This document shows, in pieces, positions 34,517-44,033 of a DNA stretch of 64,000 bases. The notes beneath the pieces are model-generated. The model was not told the DNA's origin and ran no database searches. It saw only the letters and a program-made list of their open reading frames with translations. The translations under genes were made by a program, and so were the position numbers. How positions within the stretch are numbered: position 1 is the stretch's first letter; every line of letters starts with the position of its first letter. Source of the DNA: UBA964 sp031382085 (lineage in GTDB: Bacteria > Pseudomonadota > Gammaproteobacteria > Steroidobacterales > Steroidobacteraceae); contig JANMYM010000018.1 in assembly GCA_031382085.1 (NCBI GenBank), forward strand, positions 32,073 through 96,072, read 5' to 3'.

Positions 34517-36190
34517 ATGGCGCAGTACATTTACACCATGAACCGGGTGGGCAAAGTCGTGCCCCCCAAACGTCACATCCTGCGTGACATCAGCCTGTCG
34601 TTTTTTCCGGGCGCGAAGATCGGCGTGCTGGGACTCAATGGCTCGGGCAAATCCACACTGCTCAAGATCATGGCGGGCCTGGACCCTAACATCGAAGGCG
34701 AGGCGCGGCCGCAACCCGGCATCCGGATCGGCTATCTGCCGCAGGAGCCGCAGCTCGATCCGGCCCTGACCGTACGCGATGAAGTCATCCGGGGAATCGG
34801 CGGCCTGTACGCCAAGCTTGCACGCTACAACGCGATTTCCGATCGCTTCGCCGAAGCGCTCGACGATGATGAAATGAACAAGCTGCTCGCAGAGCAGGCC
34901 AAATTGCAGGACCAGATCGATGCCGGCAACGGCTGGGAGCTCGACCGAAAGCTTGAGATCGCAGCCGATGCGCTGCGCCTGCCGGCCTGGGATGCCGGAA
35001 TTGACAAGCTCTCGGGCGGCGAGAAACGCCGCGTGGCTCTTTGCCAGTTGCTGCTGTCCTCGCCCGACATGCTTTTGTTAGATGAGCCGACCAACCACCT
35101 GGATGCGGAATCGGTGGCGTGGCTTGAGCGCTATCTGCACGAATACCCGAGCACCGTCATCGCGGTAACACACGATCGCTATTTTCTTGACAACGTCGCA
35201 GGCTGGATCCTGGAACTCGATCGCGGCCACGGCATTCCCTGGCAGGGCAATTATTCGTCCTGGCTGGAACAGAAGGAAAAGCGCCTCGCGCAGGAAGACA
35301 AAGAACGCGATGCGTTGCGCAAGACCCTGGCGCGCGAGCTCGAATGGGTGCGCCAGAACCCCAAGGCGCGGCAGGCCAAGAGCAAGGCCCGCATGCAGCG
35401 CTATGAGGAACTCGCGTCGCGCGAATTCCAGGAACGCAACGAAACCAATGAAATCTATATTCCGCCGGGTGAGCGGCTCGGCGACGTGGTCATCGAAGTC
35501 TCCGGCCTGCGCAAAGGCTATGGCGAGCGGCTGCTGATCGATAACTTCAGCTTCAGCCTGCCGCCGGGCGGCATCGTCGGCATCATCGGACCTAACGGCG
35601 CCGGCAAGACCACCTTGTTCCGCATGCTGACCGGCGTTGAAGTGCCAGACTCTGGAACGGTTCGAATTGGCCCCACGGTCAAGCTATCCTATGTCGACCA
35701 GTCGCGCCAGTCGCTCAATGACAGGCACTCGGTCTGGCAGGAAATATCCGGCGGGCTCGACCTCATCAAGGTCGGCAATTACGAAACCCCCTCGCGCGGC
35801 TACGTTGGGCGCTTTAATTTCAAGGGCGTACAGCAGCAGCAACTGATCGGTGAACTGTCGGGCGGCGAGCGCAATCGCGTACACCTGGCCAAGGTGCTGA
35901 AGTCCGGTGGCAACGTGCTGTTGCTCGATGAACCAACCAACGATCTCGATATTGAAACGCTGCGCGCGTTGGAGGAAGGTTTGTTAGCGTTTCCGGGCTG
36001 CGCGGTCGTCATCTCGCACGATCGCTGGTTTCTCGACCGCATTGCGACCCACATTCTCGCCTTCGAAGGAAATTCCGAGGTGGTGTGGTTCGAGGGTAAC
36101 TACCAGGATTACGTCGAGGATCACAAGCGCCGCAAGGGCGAAGACGCCTCGCAGCCGCATCGCATCCGTTACAAGCCGCTCACTCGATAA
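34517..36190 (+). CDS. ettA: Energy-dependent translational throttle protein EttA (ABC-F)
   Basis: 557 residues, standard length. Two ABC domains: Walker A GLNGSGKSTLLKIM with signature LSGGEKRR, and GPNGAGKTTLFRML with signature LSGGERNR; both Walker B motifs (LLLDEPTNHLD, LLLDEPTNDLD) are intact. It also has the arm insertion in domain 1 and the inter-domain linker (KARQAKSKARMQRYEEL). EttA binds the ribosomal E site and gates the first peptide bond by energy level. hutH follows after 3 nt. Confidence 0.96.
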   Translation: MAQYIYTMNRVGKVVPPKRHILRDISLSFFPGAKIGVLGLNGSGKSTLLKIMAGLDPNIEGEARPQPGIRIGYLPQEPQLDPALTVRDEVIRGIGGLYAKLARYNAISDRFAEALDDDEMNKLLAEQAKLQDQIDAGNGWELDRKLEIAADALRLPAWDAGIDKLSGGEKRRVALCQLLLSSPDMLLLDEPTNHLDAESVAWLERYLHEYPSTVIAVTHDRYFLDNVAGWILELDRGHGIPWQGNYSSWLEQKEKRLAQEDKERDALRKTLARELEWVRQNPKARQAKSKARMQRYEELASREFQERNETNEIYIPPGERLGDVVIEVSGLRKGYGERLLIDNFSFSLPPGGIVGIIGPNGAGKTTLFRMLTGVEVPDSGTVRIGPTVKLSYVDQSRQSLNDRHSVWQEISGGLDLIKVGNYETPSRGYVGRFNFKGVQQQQLIGELSGGERNRVHLAKVLKSGGNVLLLDEPTNDLDIETLRALEEGLLAFPGCAVVISHDRWFLDRIATHILAFEGNSEVVWFEGNYQDYVEDHKRRKGEDASQPHRIRYKPLTR

Positions 36191-36193
36191 CCC

Positions 36194-37690
36194 ATGCCAA
36201 GCACGCTGCGCATCGACGGACGCTCACTGACCCTCGCGCAGCTGCGCAGCGACGCCGTCGAACCAGCGCAGCTGCTGCTGGATGACGCGGCCGTAACACG
36301 GCTCGCGGCCGGCAATGCGGCGGTGCACCGTGCTGCTGCCGGCGACACCGCGGTCTACGGCGTCAACACCGGCTTTGGCGCATTCGCGACGCAGCGCATC
36401 GCACCGCAGCGCACGGCCGAACTGCAGCTCAATCTGGTGCGCAGCCACGCCTGCGGCGTTGGCGAACCGCTGGCGCCGGGCATCGTGCGGCGAATGATGC
36501 TGCTCAAGGCCAATGCGCTTGCCACCGGATTTTCCGGCGTGCGGGTCGAGGTCGTGCATGCTTTGTTAGCCCTGGCGAATGCCGGGGTCATGCCGCTGAT
36601 TCCGATTCGTGGCTCGGTCGGCGCGTCCGGCGATCTCGCGCCGCTGGCGCACCTGGCGCTGGTGCTGATCGGCGAAGGAGAGGCGCTGCATGCAGGCAAG
36701 CGCCTGGACGGCGCGGCGCCGATGCAGGCCGCCGGCCGTAAGCCGCTGACGTTGGGCCCCAAGGAGGGCCTCGCGGTACTGAACGGCACGCAGCTGTCGA
36801 CGGCGCTTGCCATCGAAGGCCTGTTTGCCGCTGAGCGATTGTTAGCTGCCAGCATCGCGATCGGCGCACTGACGGTCGAGGCGCTGAAGGGCAGCCATAC
36901 CCCTTTCGACGAACGCATTCACGCGGCCCGCGGCCAGGCGGGCCAGATCGAAGTCGCGCGCCGTTTTCGCGCGCTGTTGCAGGAAAGCGAGATCCACCAC
37001 AGCCATGTGCATTGCGACCGGGTGCAGGATCCTTATTCAGTGCGTTGCATGCCTCAGGTACTGGGCGGCCTCGCCGACACCATCGCGCATGCGGCCGGCG
37101 TCCTGGGCCGTGAGATCAACGGCGCCACCGACAATCCGCTGGTGTTTGGCGACGATATCCTCTCCGGCGGCAACTTCCACGCCGCGCCACTCGGACTGGT
37201 GGCGGATTTTCTCGCCATCGCACTCGCCGACAGCGCGTCGATCTCCGAACGGCGCACCGATTTGTTAGCTCGCAAGGTCAACCCGGCACTGACCATGTTC
37301 CTGACGCAGGAGCCCGGACTCGAGTCCGGTTACATGATCGCGCAGGTCACCGCCGCGGCGCTGACCTCGAGCCTCAAGACCCTGGCGCATCCCGCGTCGG
37401 TGGATTCGATACCGACCTCTGCGGGCCAGGAGGACCATGTCAGCATGGCGCCCTGGGCCGGCGAAAAATTATTGCTGATCGCGGAACGCTGCGAGCAGGT
37501 GCTGGCGATCGAATATCTTGCCGCCGCGCAAGCGCTGGATGCGATGCGGCCGCTGCGCAGCTCGCCCGCTATCGAGTCGCTGCACGCCAAATTGCGGGCG
37601 GTCGCGCCGTTCAAACCGCAGGATCACCGCCTCGATCGGGATATCGCGGCGGCGGCGCGCCTCGTGCGTAGCAACGACTTCGCCAGTTAG
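36194..37690 (+). CDS. hutH: Histidine ammonia-lyase
   Basis: 498 residues. It deaminates histidine to urocanate. The MIO cofactor forms from Ala-Ser-Gly in RGSVGASGDLAPLAHLALV. Other family motifs: YGVNTGFGAFATQRI, GATDNPLVFGDDILSGGNFH and TSAGQEDHVSMAPWAG. No hutU, hutI or hutC is in the window, so this hutH is separated from a usual hut operon. It is 3 nt behind ettA and may be cotranscribed with it, which is an odd pairing. Confidence 0.9.
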   Translation: MPSTLRIDGRSLTLAQLRSDAVEPAQLLLDDAAVTRLAAGNAAVHRAAAGDTAVYGVNTGFGAFATQRIAPQRTAELQLNLVRSHACGVGEPLAPGIVRRMMLLKANALATGFSGVRVEVVHALLALANAGVMPLIPIRGSVGASGDLAPLAHLALVLIGEGEALHAGKRLDGAAPMQAAGRKPLTLGPKEGLAVLNGTQLSTALAIEGLFAAERLLAASIAIGALTVEALKGSHTPFDERIHAARGQAGQIEVARRFRALLQESEIHHSHVHCDRVQDPYSVRCMPQVLGGLADTIAHAAGVLGREINGATDNPLVFGDDILSGGNFHAAPLGLVADFLAIALADSASISERRTDLLARKVNPALTMFLTQEPGLESGYMIAQVTAAALTSSLKTLAHPASVDSIPTSAGQEDHVSMAPWAGEKLLLIAERCEQVLAIEYLAAAQALDAMRPLRSSPAIESLHAKLRAVAPFKPQDHRLDRDIAAAARLVRSNDFAS

Positions 37691-37774
37691 ACGGGGCATC
37701 GTGTGTAAATTGACGCCCATCTCGGACTGCAGCTCGGTGACACGCGCGAGCTCCTGCGCAACGACGAACCCGCA

Positions 37775-40700
37775 TCAGGCTAACGCGCGGCGCGCGTTGC
37801 GAAACACGCGCATCCAGCCCGAATCCTCGCCGCGACGCTCAGGCAGCCATGAATTCTGGATGCGGCGGTAGACGCGCTCCGGATGCGGCATGGCCGCCAG
37901 CACCCGGCCATCCGGCGTACCGATGGCGGCAATACCCGCCGGTGAGCCATTGGGGTTCGCAGGATAGGTCTCAGCGGCCACGCCGCGCGCCAGCGCGAAG
38001 CGCAACCCTGTTAGCTTGCCGTCCAGGAAACGCTGCTGCGCTTTCGGATCCGCAAACACGGCTCGTCCCTCACCATGCGCAACCGCAACCGGCAACAGCG
38101 AACCGGCCATGCCGTCGAGCCACAGCGAGGGCGAGGACAGCACTTCAAGTTGCGAGGAGCGGCCTTCGAACTGTTCGCTGCGATTGCGCAGGAAGCGCGG
38201 CCAGTCACCGGCACCCGGTATCAGCGACGACAGTACCGCGAGCATCTGGCAGCCATTGCAGACACCGAGCGTGAGACTGTCGCGGCGCGCGAAAAACGCC
38301 GTGAACTGGGCACGCAACGCTGCGTGGTAAAGAATCGAGCCGGCCCAGCCCACGCCCGCTCCTAACACGTCGCCGTAGGAAAATCCGCCGCAGGCGATCA
38401 GTGTGTGAAAGGAGTCCAGGGAAACGCGCCCCTCGAGCAGATCGGTCATGTGCACGTCGTGTGCCTCGAAACCGGCGCGATGCAGCGCCGCCGCCATTTC
38501 GACCTGGCTGTTGACGCCCTGCTCGCGCAGCACCGCGACCTTTGGACGCGCGCCATTTGCAATCATCGGCGCGACAATGTCATCAGTCGGATCAAAGGAC
38601 AGGTCCTCCTGCAGCGGCGGCGTAGCCGGGTCGCATTGCGCCGCGTATTCCTGGTCGGCGCATTCCGGATTGTCGCGCAAACGCTTGAGGCGCCAGGAGG
38701 TCTCACTCCAGGCGCGGCGCAGATCAACCCAGGACTCATCGATTTGGCAGGCGCCTGCGCGCACCCGCACGCGCAGTTCACGGGTGGGCGCGCCGATCTC
38801 GTGGCAAATGCTGGTCAGACCATGCTGCGCCAGGACCGCGCGCACGCCGGCAAGCTGATCGGCGGCGACCTGCAGAATAACGCCGGGTTCCTCGGCAAAT
38901 AACGCGCCCAGTTCGCTGCCCGCGGCCGCGGGCAAGCTCACGTCGAGGCCGCAGTGCCCGGCAAAAGCCATTTCGATCAAGCTAACAATCGTGCCACCGT
39001 CGGAACGATCGTGATACGCGAGCACCTGCCTGTTAGCCCTCAGTACCGCCAGCGCCACTGCGAACCCCTTCAGATCCTCGGCACGGTCAAGATCCGGCGG
39101 CTGCTCGCCGATGACGCCATGCACCTGCGCCAGTGCCGATCCACCGAGCCGATTCTTGCCCGCGGAAAAATCCAGCAGCAGCAGTCGCGTGGCCCCCGCA
39201 TCCAGCTGCAGCACCGGGATCAGCGTCCTGCGTACATCGGCCACCGGCGCAAACGCCGAGATAATGACCGACACCGGCGCGCGCACCACGTGACTGCGGC
39301 CCGACTCCGCCCAGGCGGTTTTCATTGACAGCGAATCCTTGCCAACCGGAATCGCGATCCCCAACGCCGGGCACAATACCTCGCCCAGCGCATGCACGGT
39401 GGCATAGAGCGCGGCGTCCTGCCCAGGCTCGCCGCAGGCAGCCATCCAGTTCGCCGACAGCTTGATATCGCCTAACGCGCGAATGTCCGCCGCCAGAATG
39501 TTGGTAATCGCCTCTGCGACTGCGAGCCGGCCCGATGCGGGCGCATCGAGTACCGCGACCGGCGTGCGCTCGCCCATGGCCATGGCTTCGCCGGCATGCC
39601 CGAAAAAGTCTGCCGCGGTGACCGCGACGTCGCCGACCGGCACCTGCCACGGACCCACCATTGGATCGCGATGAATGAGGCCCCCGACCGACCGGTCGCC
39701 GATCGTGATCAGGAACGACTTGTCAGCCACCGCCGGCAGGCGCAGCACGCGGTACAAGGCATCACGCGCAACCCCGGGTGCTAACACCAGGGGCGAACGC
39801 GGCGCCGGCTCGCTGCGGGCATCGCGCTGCATGCGTGGTAGTTTGCCAAGCAGCACGCAGAGTGGCATGTCGACGATTGCTTCGCCGCCCGGGCCATCCT
39901 CCACCCGCAGCACGCCATCACCTGTCAATTCGCCGATCACGGCAGCCGGGCATCGTTCACGCGCTGCCAACGCCAGGAAAGAATCGAGGCGCGCCGCGGC
40001 AATCACCAGCACATAGCGTTCCTGCGATTCGTTGCACCAGATTTCCATCGGCGACATCGACGCTTCATCATTGGGAATGGCGCGCAGATCAATGCGTACG
40101 CCGCAGTCGTTATGTGCGGCCGCTTCCGGGACCGCATTGGCCAGGCCACCCGCACCGACATCGTGAACAAGCAGGATCGGATTGGCTGCGCCCTGCGCCC
40201 AGCAGGCATCGATCACTTCCTGGGCGCGGCGCTGCATTTCCGGGTTGCCGCGCTGCACGGAGGCGAAATCCAGGGCGGCCGCCGAGCTGCCGGACGTCAC
40301 CGACGAGGCGGCGCCACCACCGAGACCGATCAGCATCGCCGGCCCGCCTAACACGACAAGTCGCGAGCCGGGTGGTGTCGCGTTTTTTTCGACATGCGCA
40401 CGACGGATATTGCCGAGACCGCCGGCTATCATGATGGGCTTGTGGTAACCCCAGGCTTCACCCGCCGGCTGATCCGGAGTTGTTAGCTCAAAGGTGCGGA
40501 AATAGCCGCCGATGCCCGGCCGGCCGAATTCGTTGTTGAACGCGGCCGCGCCGATGGGCGCCTCGAGCATGATCTCGAGTGCCGAGGCGATTCGCTCCGG
40601 GCGGCCGATACTCTGCTCCCAGGGCTGCAGGGCGCCGGGAATACGCAAGTGCGAAACCGAATAGCCGACCAGCCCCGCCTTTGGCTTGGCGCCGCAGCCG

Positions 40701-41662
40701 GCCGCCCCTTCGTCGCGAATTTCGCCGCCTGAGCCGGTTGCGGCGCCCGGAAACGGCGAGATGGCGGTCGGGTGATTGTGCGTCTCGACCTTGATGACAA
40801 TATCGATGGGCTCTTCGACCGCCCGGTACACATGGCTCACAGGATCTGCAAACCAGCGAAATCCCGTCGCGCCCGCCAGCACCGCCGCGTTGTCTTTGTA
40901 GGCCGACAGCACGCCCGCCGGGTGGCGCTGGTGCGTGTTGCGGATCATCCCGAACAGGGACTTAGCGCGCGGCAGATTGTCGATGCGCCAGTCGGCGTTG
41001 AAAATCTTGTGGCGGCAGTGTTCGGAGTTGGCCTGCGCAAACATCATCAGTTCCGCATCCGTGGCGTCGCGGCCTGACCCAGCAAAGGCTTTCTGCAGGT
41101 ACTCCATTTCGGCCGCCGACAGCGCCAGCCCCAGCTCGCGGTTGGCGGCGGCGAGCGCCAACGGATCATGTGCAATCGCCAGATGCCGCAGGCGCCGCGC
41201 CGTATCGCGGCTGAACAACCGCGGCAGCGCCTGCCGATCTAACAAAAAGGTCTCGGTCATGCGGTCATGCAACTGCGCGGCCAGCGCGCCCAGGGTGGCG
41301 GCATCCGCCGCGGTTTGCGCCCCCACGCGGTATTCGATACCGGCTTCGATACGGCGCACTACTGCCAGACCGCAAACCTGCGCAATGTCGGTGGCTTTGC
41401 TCGACCAGGGAGAGATGGTGCCGAAACGCGGCAGCACCAGTACTGTCTGCGCGTCCCCCGGGTTGTTAGCGGGCGCTGGCGTCGCCTGCAGCAATTCCGT
41501 CAGCTGGCGCAGTGCGCCGGCGGCCAGCGCCCCCGACGCATCGACAAAATAAACCTGCTGGGACTGGATTGTGCGTAACCGGGGCCAGATCGCACGCAAA
41601 CGCCCGAGCAATTTCGCGAGCCGGAACTCCGACAGCGCTGCCCCGCCTCTGAGTTCCAGCAT
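37775..41662 (-). CDS. purL: Phosphoribosylformylglycinamidine synthase, single-chain
   Basis: 1295 residues, the long single-chain proteobacterial form. It uses ATP and glutamine to convert FGAR to FGAM in purine synthesis. From N to C: the PurS-like domain, a linker, two AIRS-type halves (KVETHNHPTAISPFPGAATG), and the glutaminase domain with nucleophile cysteine in LGVCNGCQMLAVLSSL and C-terminal ANPNGSPAGIAAIGTPDGRV. It carries 11 GTTAG/CTAAC motifs. The 84-nt gap to hutH shows nothing recognisable. Confidence 0.97.
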   Translation of the reverse strand: MLELRGGAALSEFRLAKLLGRLRAIWPRLRTIQSQQVYFVDASGALAAGALRQLTELLQATPAPANNPGDAQTVLVLPRFGTISPWSSKATDIAQVCGLAVVRRIEAGIEYRVGAQTAADAATLGALAAQLHDRMTETFLLDRQALPRLFSRDTARRLRHLAIAHDPLALAAANRELGLALSAAEMEYLQKAFAGSGRDATDAELMMFAQANSEHCRHKIFNADWRIDNLPRAKSLFGMIRNTHQRHPAGVLSAYKDNAAVLAGATGFRWFADPVSHVYRAVEEPIDIVIKVETHNHPTAISPFPGAATGSGGEIRDEGAAGCGAKPKAGLVGYSVSHLRIPGALQPWEQSIGRPERIASALEIMLEAPIGAAAFNNEFGRPGIGGYFRTFELTTPDQPAGEAWGYHKPIMIAGGLGNIRRAHVEKNATPPGSRLVVLGGPAMLIGLGGGAASSVTSGSSAAALDFASVQRGNPEMQRRAQEVIDACWAQGAANPILLVHDVGAGGLANAVPEAAAHNDCGVRIDLRAIPNDEASMSPMEIWCNESQERYVLVIAAARLDSFLALAARERCPAAVIGELTGDGVLRVEDGPGGEAIVDMPLCVLLGKLPRMQRDARSEPAPRSPLVLAPGVARDALYRVLRLPAVADKSFLITIGDRSVGGLIHRDPMVGPWQVPVGDVAVTAADFFGHAGEAMAMGERTPVAVLDAPASGRLAVAEAITNILAADIRALGDIKLSANWMAACGEPGQDAALYATVHALGEVLCPALGIAIPVGKDSLSMKTAWAESGRSHVVRAPVSVIISAFAPVADVRRTLIPVLQLDAGATRLLLLDFSAGKNRLGGSALAQVHGVIGEQPPDLDRAEDLKGFAVALAVLRANRQVLAYHDRSDGGTIVSLIEMAFAGHCGLDVSLPAAAGSELGALFAEEPGVILQVAADQLAGVRAVLAQHGLTSICHEIGAPTRELRVRVRAGACQIDESWVDLRRAWSETSWRLKRLRDNPECADQEYAAQCDPATPPLQEDLSFDPTDDIVAPMIANGARPKVAVLREQGVNSQVEMAAALHRAGFEAHDVHMTDLLEGRVSLDSFHTLIACGGFSYGDVLGAGVGWAGSILYHAALRAQFTAFFARRDSLTLGVCNGCQMLAVLSSLIPGAGDWPRFLRNRSEQFEGRSSQLEVLSSPSLWLDGMAGSLLPVAVAHGEGRAVFADPKAQQRFLDGKLTGLRFALARGVAAETYPANPNGSPAGIAAIGTPDGRVLAAMPHPERVYRRIQNSWLPERRGEDSGWMRVFRNARRALA

Positions 41663-41667
41663 CGAGT

Positions 41668-42009
41668 CTAGTTCTTGCCCGAATCGCCGGCCGGCGGCGT
41701 AAACATCGGCATCGGGAACTGCGTTACGTTGCCGCCCTCGAGCGCGGAGATCTTGCTAACACCTTGTTTGCGCACTTCGTCGATCCGCAGCACCGAATGC
41801 ATCGGCAGAAAGCTGCGCTTGACGCCCTGGAACTCGTTCTTGATGCGCTCCTCGGCGGGGTCCACCACGACGCTGGAACGTTCGCCAAACACCAGTTCTT
41901 CGACCTCAATGAAGCCGAAAAGCGATCCATGGCTCACTTTACGGGCGTAAACCTCGTAAACCTTGCCTTGATTCACGAACATAACCTTAAAAATGTGACT
42001 GGTTGCCAT
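41668..42009 (-). CDS. DUF1820 family protein
   Basis: 113 residues, function unknown. It begins MATSHIFKVMFVNQGKVYEV and contains the block SLFGFIEVEELVFGERSSVV and the end KISALEGGNVTQFPMPMF. This family is largely confined to gammaproteobacteria. No signal peptide or membrane span. ATG 42007-42009 is preferred over an upstream codon. It is 5 nt upstream of purL on the same strand, so it is probably cotranscribed. Confidence 0.85.
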   Translation of the reverse strand: MATSHIFKVMFVNQGKVYEVYARKVSHGSLFGFIEVEELVFGERSSVVVDPAEERIKNEFQGVKRSFLPMHSVLRIDEVRKQGVSKISALEGGNVTQFPMPMFTPPAGDSGKN

Positions 42010-42048
42010 CGGTGCTCGGGTGGGCATTGCTAACTTGTTCCATATTAT

Positions 42049-42063
42049 AGGCGCGTGGCGCCT
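42049..42063. promoter_or_regulatory. Inverted repeat between DUF1820 and tagH
   Basis: AGGCGC-GTG-GCGCCT, a perfect 6-3-6 inverted repeat in the 77-nt divergent gap. TATAAT on the minus strand overlaps its left edge (about 42045-42050) and could serve DUF1820-purL. An operator role is only a possibility. Confidence 0.3.
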
Positions 42064-42086
42064 TGGAGGGTGCCGAACCGGTTCAT

Positions 42087-43325
42087 ATGGCGCTTCGATT
42101 ACGTATTGTCAGCGATCATCGCCGCGCACTGGGTAAGCGTGCGTCGGTCGTCTTTGGCGTCACTGGCGGCAATATCGGCCGATCGGCGGACAATGACTGG
42201 GTGCTCCCAGACCCGTCACGATTTGTGTCGGGTCGACATGCCCGCGTCAAGTTCGATAGCGGCCGCTACTTTCTTGAAGATATCAGCACCAACGGCACAT
42301 ACGTCAACGACTCGGACCAGCCATTGACCAAGTCGACTCCGCATGAGCTGAAAAACGGCGACGTGCTGCGCCTCGGCGAGTATCACGTTACCGTAGCGCT
42401 GGACCCCGACAATGACTTCGGCGCGGGTCGTAACGGCGCGATGGTCAACCTGGACAGTACGCTCGAAGAAGGCTCGGGCTATGCCCAGCAAATTGCCGGC
42501 TCGCTGGATGTGTCGTTCGATCCCAACAAGCTTTTCGAGACCGGCAATGCAGTGATCGAGGAGCAACCGAGGGCGTCAGCAGTTTACGGTCAATCGATGC
42601 TGCTGGAAGCGTCGGGCGCGAGACGGACCAAGGGTCCGGCAACGCCAGCCGCAAAACCCACGGAAGACTCCAATATCGTGGCCGCCCGCCGTCTGGAGCG
42701 GCTGACACGTGCGGTTCGCGATCGCGACCCTGCGCAAATTCCAGGCAACGCGCGCGCCGGCCTGGAAGAATTCTGCCGCGGAGCCGGCATCGACCCGGAA
42801 GGTTTGCCGGAAGGCAATCCGGGCCCGATGCTCCAAATTGCCGGCCGCCTGCTGCGCGAAGCGTTGATCAGCCTGAAGGTTCTGGATGCCAAGCAGGCCG
42901 AATTCCGCCGTCAGTTCCGCTTGCCACCGGTTCGCGACGCTGACCGGCAGCCCTTCCAATTGGCAGGTTCGACCGACGACTTGCTGACCGCGCTGTTTGT
43001 GAGCCACGGCAGCCGCCGCATCGATGCCGGCCAATGGTTGCGTGCCTGTTACGACCAGCAGGCCTTCCACCAGGAAGCCCTCGCCGCAGGCGCCCGCAAC
43101 GCTTGCCTCGAATTCATGCGCCAGCTATCGCCGGCTGAACTGGAAAAACGCTTCGCAACGACCGCTAATCGCGCTGCGCCGGGTGCCAGACCTAATCACT
43201 GGGAGCTGTACACCGAGTACTACCGCAGCGCGAGCGAGGTGCAGCCCGACACCGGGGTACCGTCGCTGTACGCCGAAACGCTGGCCAGCGCCTATAACAC
43301 AGTTTTCAAGAAACAGCCGGGCTAA
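42087..43325 (+). CDS. tagH: Type VI secretion-associated FHA-domain protein (TagH/Fha family)
   Basis: 412 residues. The N-terminal FHA domain (about 1-100) has GGNIGRSADNDWVLPDPSRF, VSGRHARVKFDSGRYFLED and STNGTYVND, the phosphothreonine-binding residues. A linker precedes a C-terminal helical domain with LLREALISLKVLDAKQAEFR and RACYDQQAFHQEA, which I associate with the T6SS FHA family. ATG 42087 chosen; TTG 42063 with a better Shine-Dalgarno site is possible. No other T6SS gene is in the window. Its TAA stop falls in GCTAACAAAT. Confidence 0.75.
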   Translation: MALRLRIVSDHRRALGKRASVVFGVTGGNIGRSADNDWVLPDPSRFVSGRHARVKFDSGRYFLEDISTNGTYVNDSDQPLTKSTPHELKNGDVLRLGEYHVTVALDPDNDFGAGRNGAMVNLDSTLEEGSGYAQQIAGSLDVSFDPNKLFETGNAVIEEQPRASAVYGQSMLLEASGARRTKGPATPAAKPTEDSNIVAARRLERLTRAVRDRDPAQIPGNARAGLEEFCRGAGIDPEGLPEGNPGPMLQIAGRLLREALISLKVLDAKQAEFRRQFRLPPVRDADRQPFQLAGSTDDLLTALFVSHGSRRIDAGQWLRACYDQQAFHQEALAAGARNACLEFMRQLSPAELEKRFATTANRAAPGARPNHWELYTEYYRSASEVQPDTGVPSLYAETLASAYNTVFKKQPG

Positions 43326-43514
43326 CAAATACGCTGTTTGGGGCCGGTTCAGCCCCGGCGGCGGCTGAGCCATGTGAGCGCCTCCCCGGCTGGCCTGGCG
43401 TGATTCACCTCGGCGTCGAACAGGCGCTTGTGATAGCGTGTGCCGGTCCTGTTAGTCCCGGATCCGGAGTCCTTTGAATGACCTCACTTTTCGCCCGCGG
43501 GCACGGTTAGCGCC
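43326..43514. other. Intergenic stretch after tagH
   Basis: 189 nt without a convincing gene. It holds a hairpin GGGGC...GCCCC (43340-43356) and, overlapping it, GGTTCAGCC against GGCTGAGCC, which could end tagH transcription, though no T-run follows. GTTAG occurs at 43450 and 43505. Confidence 0.4.
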
Positions 43515-43856
43515 GTGCGCCTGCCCGGTCCCTCGTTTGCGCCGACGCACCTGCCTGGTGAAACCTCCCAGGAGTACCGTGAACGGCTGCAACACCACGA
43601 AGATGAACGCCGCCAGAGTCGCGAACGCGAAATGATCGAAATTGCTTCGCCCAGCAACTCGGCCGCCGCACGCATTCACTATTGGGAGCGCGCTTATCAA
43701 TTGAGCATGCCGCGGGTTTCAGGCCACCAGATGTTGCGCACCATCGCGGCCAACACCGGCCTGACACTCGCCGAAGTCGAAAACGAACAACAACTCCGCG
43801 CCGCGCGGCGCGTGGGAATGCCTGCACCGAAGGTTGGTCTCATTGGCGAAAGTTAA
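43515..43856 (+). CDS. Hypothetical protein, Arg/Glu-rich
   Basis: 113 residues from a GTG start at 43515. Charged and helical: ETSQEYRERLQHHEDERRQS is followed by a short domain HYWERAYQLSMPRVSGHQML. No signal peptide, membrane span or motif that I recognise. Codon choice resembles neighbouring genes. It overlaps the next small gene by 11 nt. Downstream of tagH on the same strand but 189 nt away. Function unknown. Confidence 0.5.
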   Translation: MRLPGPSFAPTHLPGETSQEYRERLQHHEDERRQSREREMIEIASPSNSAAARIHYWERAYQLSMPRVSGHQMLRTIAANTGLTLAEVENEQQLRAARRVGMPAPKVGLIGES

Positions 43857-44019
43857 TTATCGGCAGCAGAAACTGCAGCGCGAACGCAAGCGCAAAGACC
43901 GTCAGAGCGAGAAGCTCGAGCGTCGCACGCCCAAGACCGACGCTCCCGTGGACACGCCTGCTGAAAAAACCAGCGACACTGTGATAATTGCGCCGCCCCC
44001 GGTGCAACCGAGGCCGTAG
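43846..44019 (+). CDS. Small basic protein
   Basis: 57 residues from TTG 43846 (MAKVNYRQQKLQRERKRKDR), with an alternative TTG at 43834. The N-terminal half is strongly basic and the tail is proline-rich (IIAPPPVQPRP). Similar short basic proteins with a KxNYxQQK start occur in several proteobacteria, but I know no function. A nucleic-acid-binding role would fit the charge; this is inference. Confidence 0.5.
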   Translation, partial: AKVNYRQQKLQRERKRKDRQSEKLERRTPKTDAPVDTPAEKTSDTVIIAPPPVQPRP

Positions 44020-44033
44020 CGGACAGGGCGTTG

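Noticed and set aside
41668..43325. Type VI secretion gene cluster
   Set aside because: Only the FHA protein is present; no tss genes were seen in the window.
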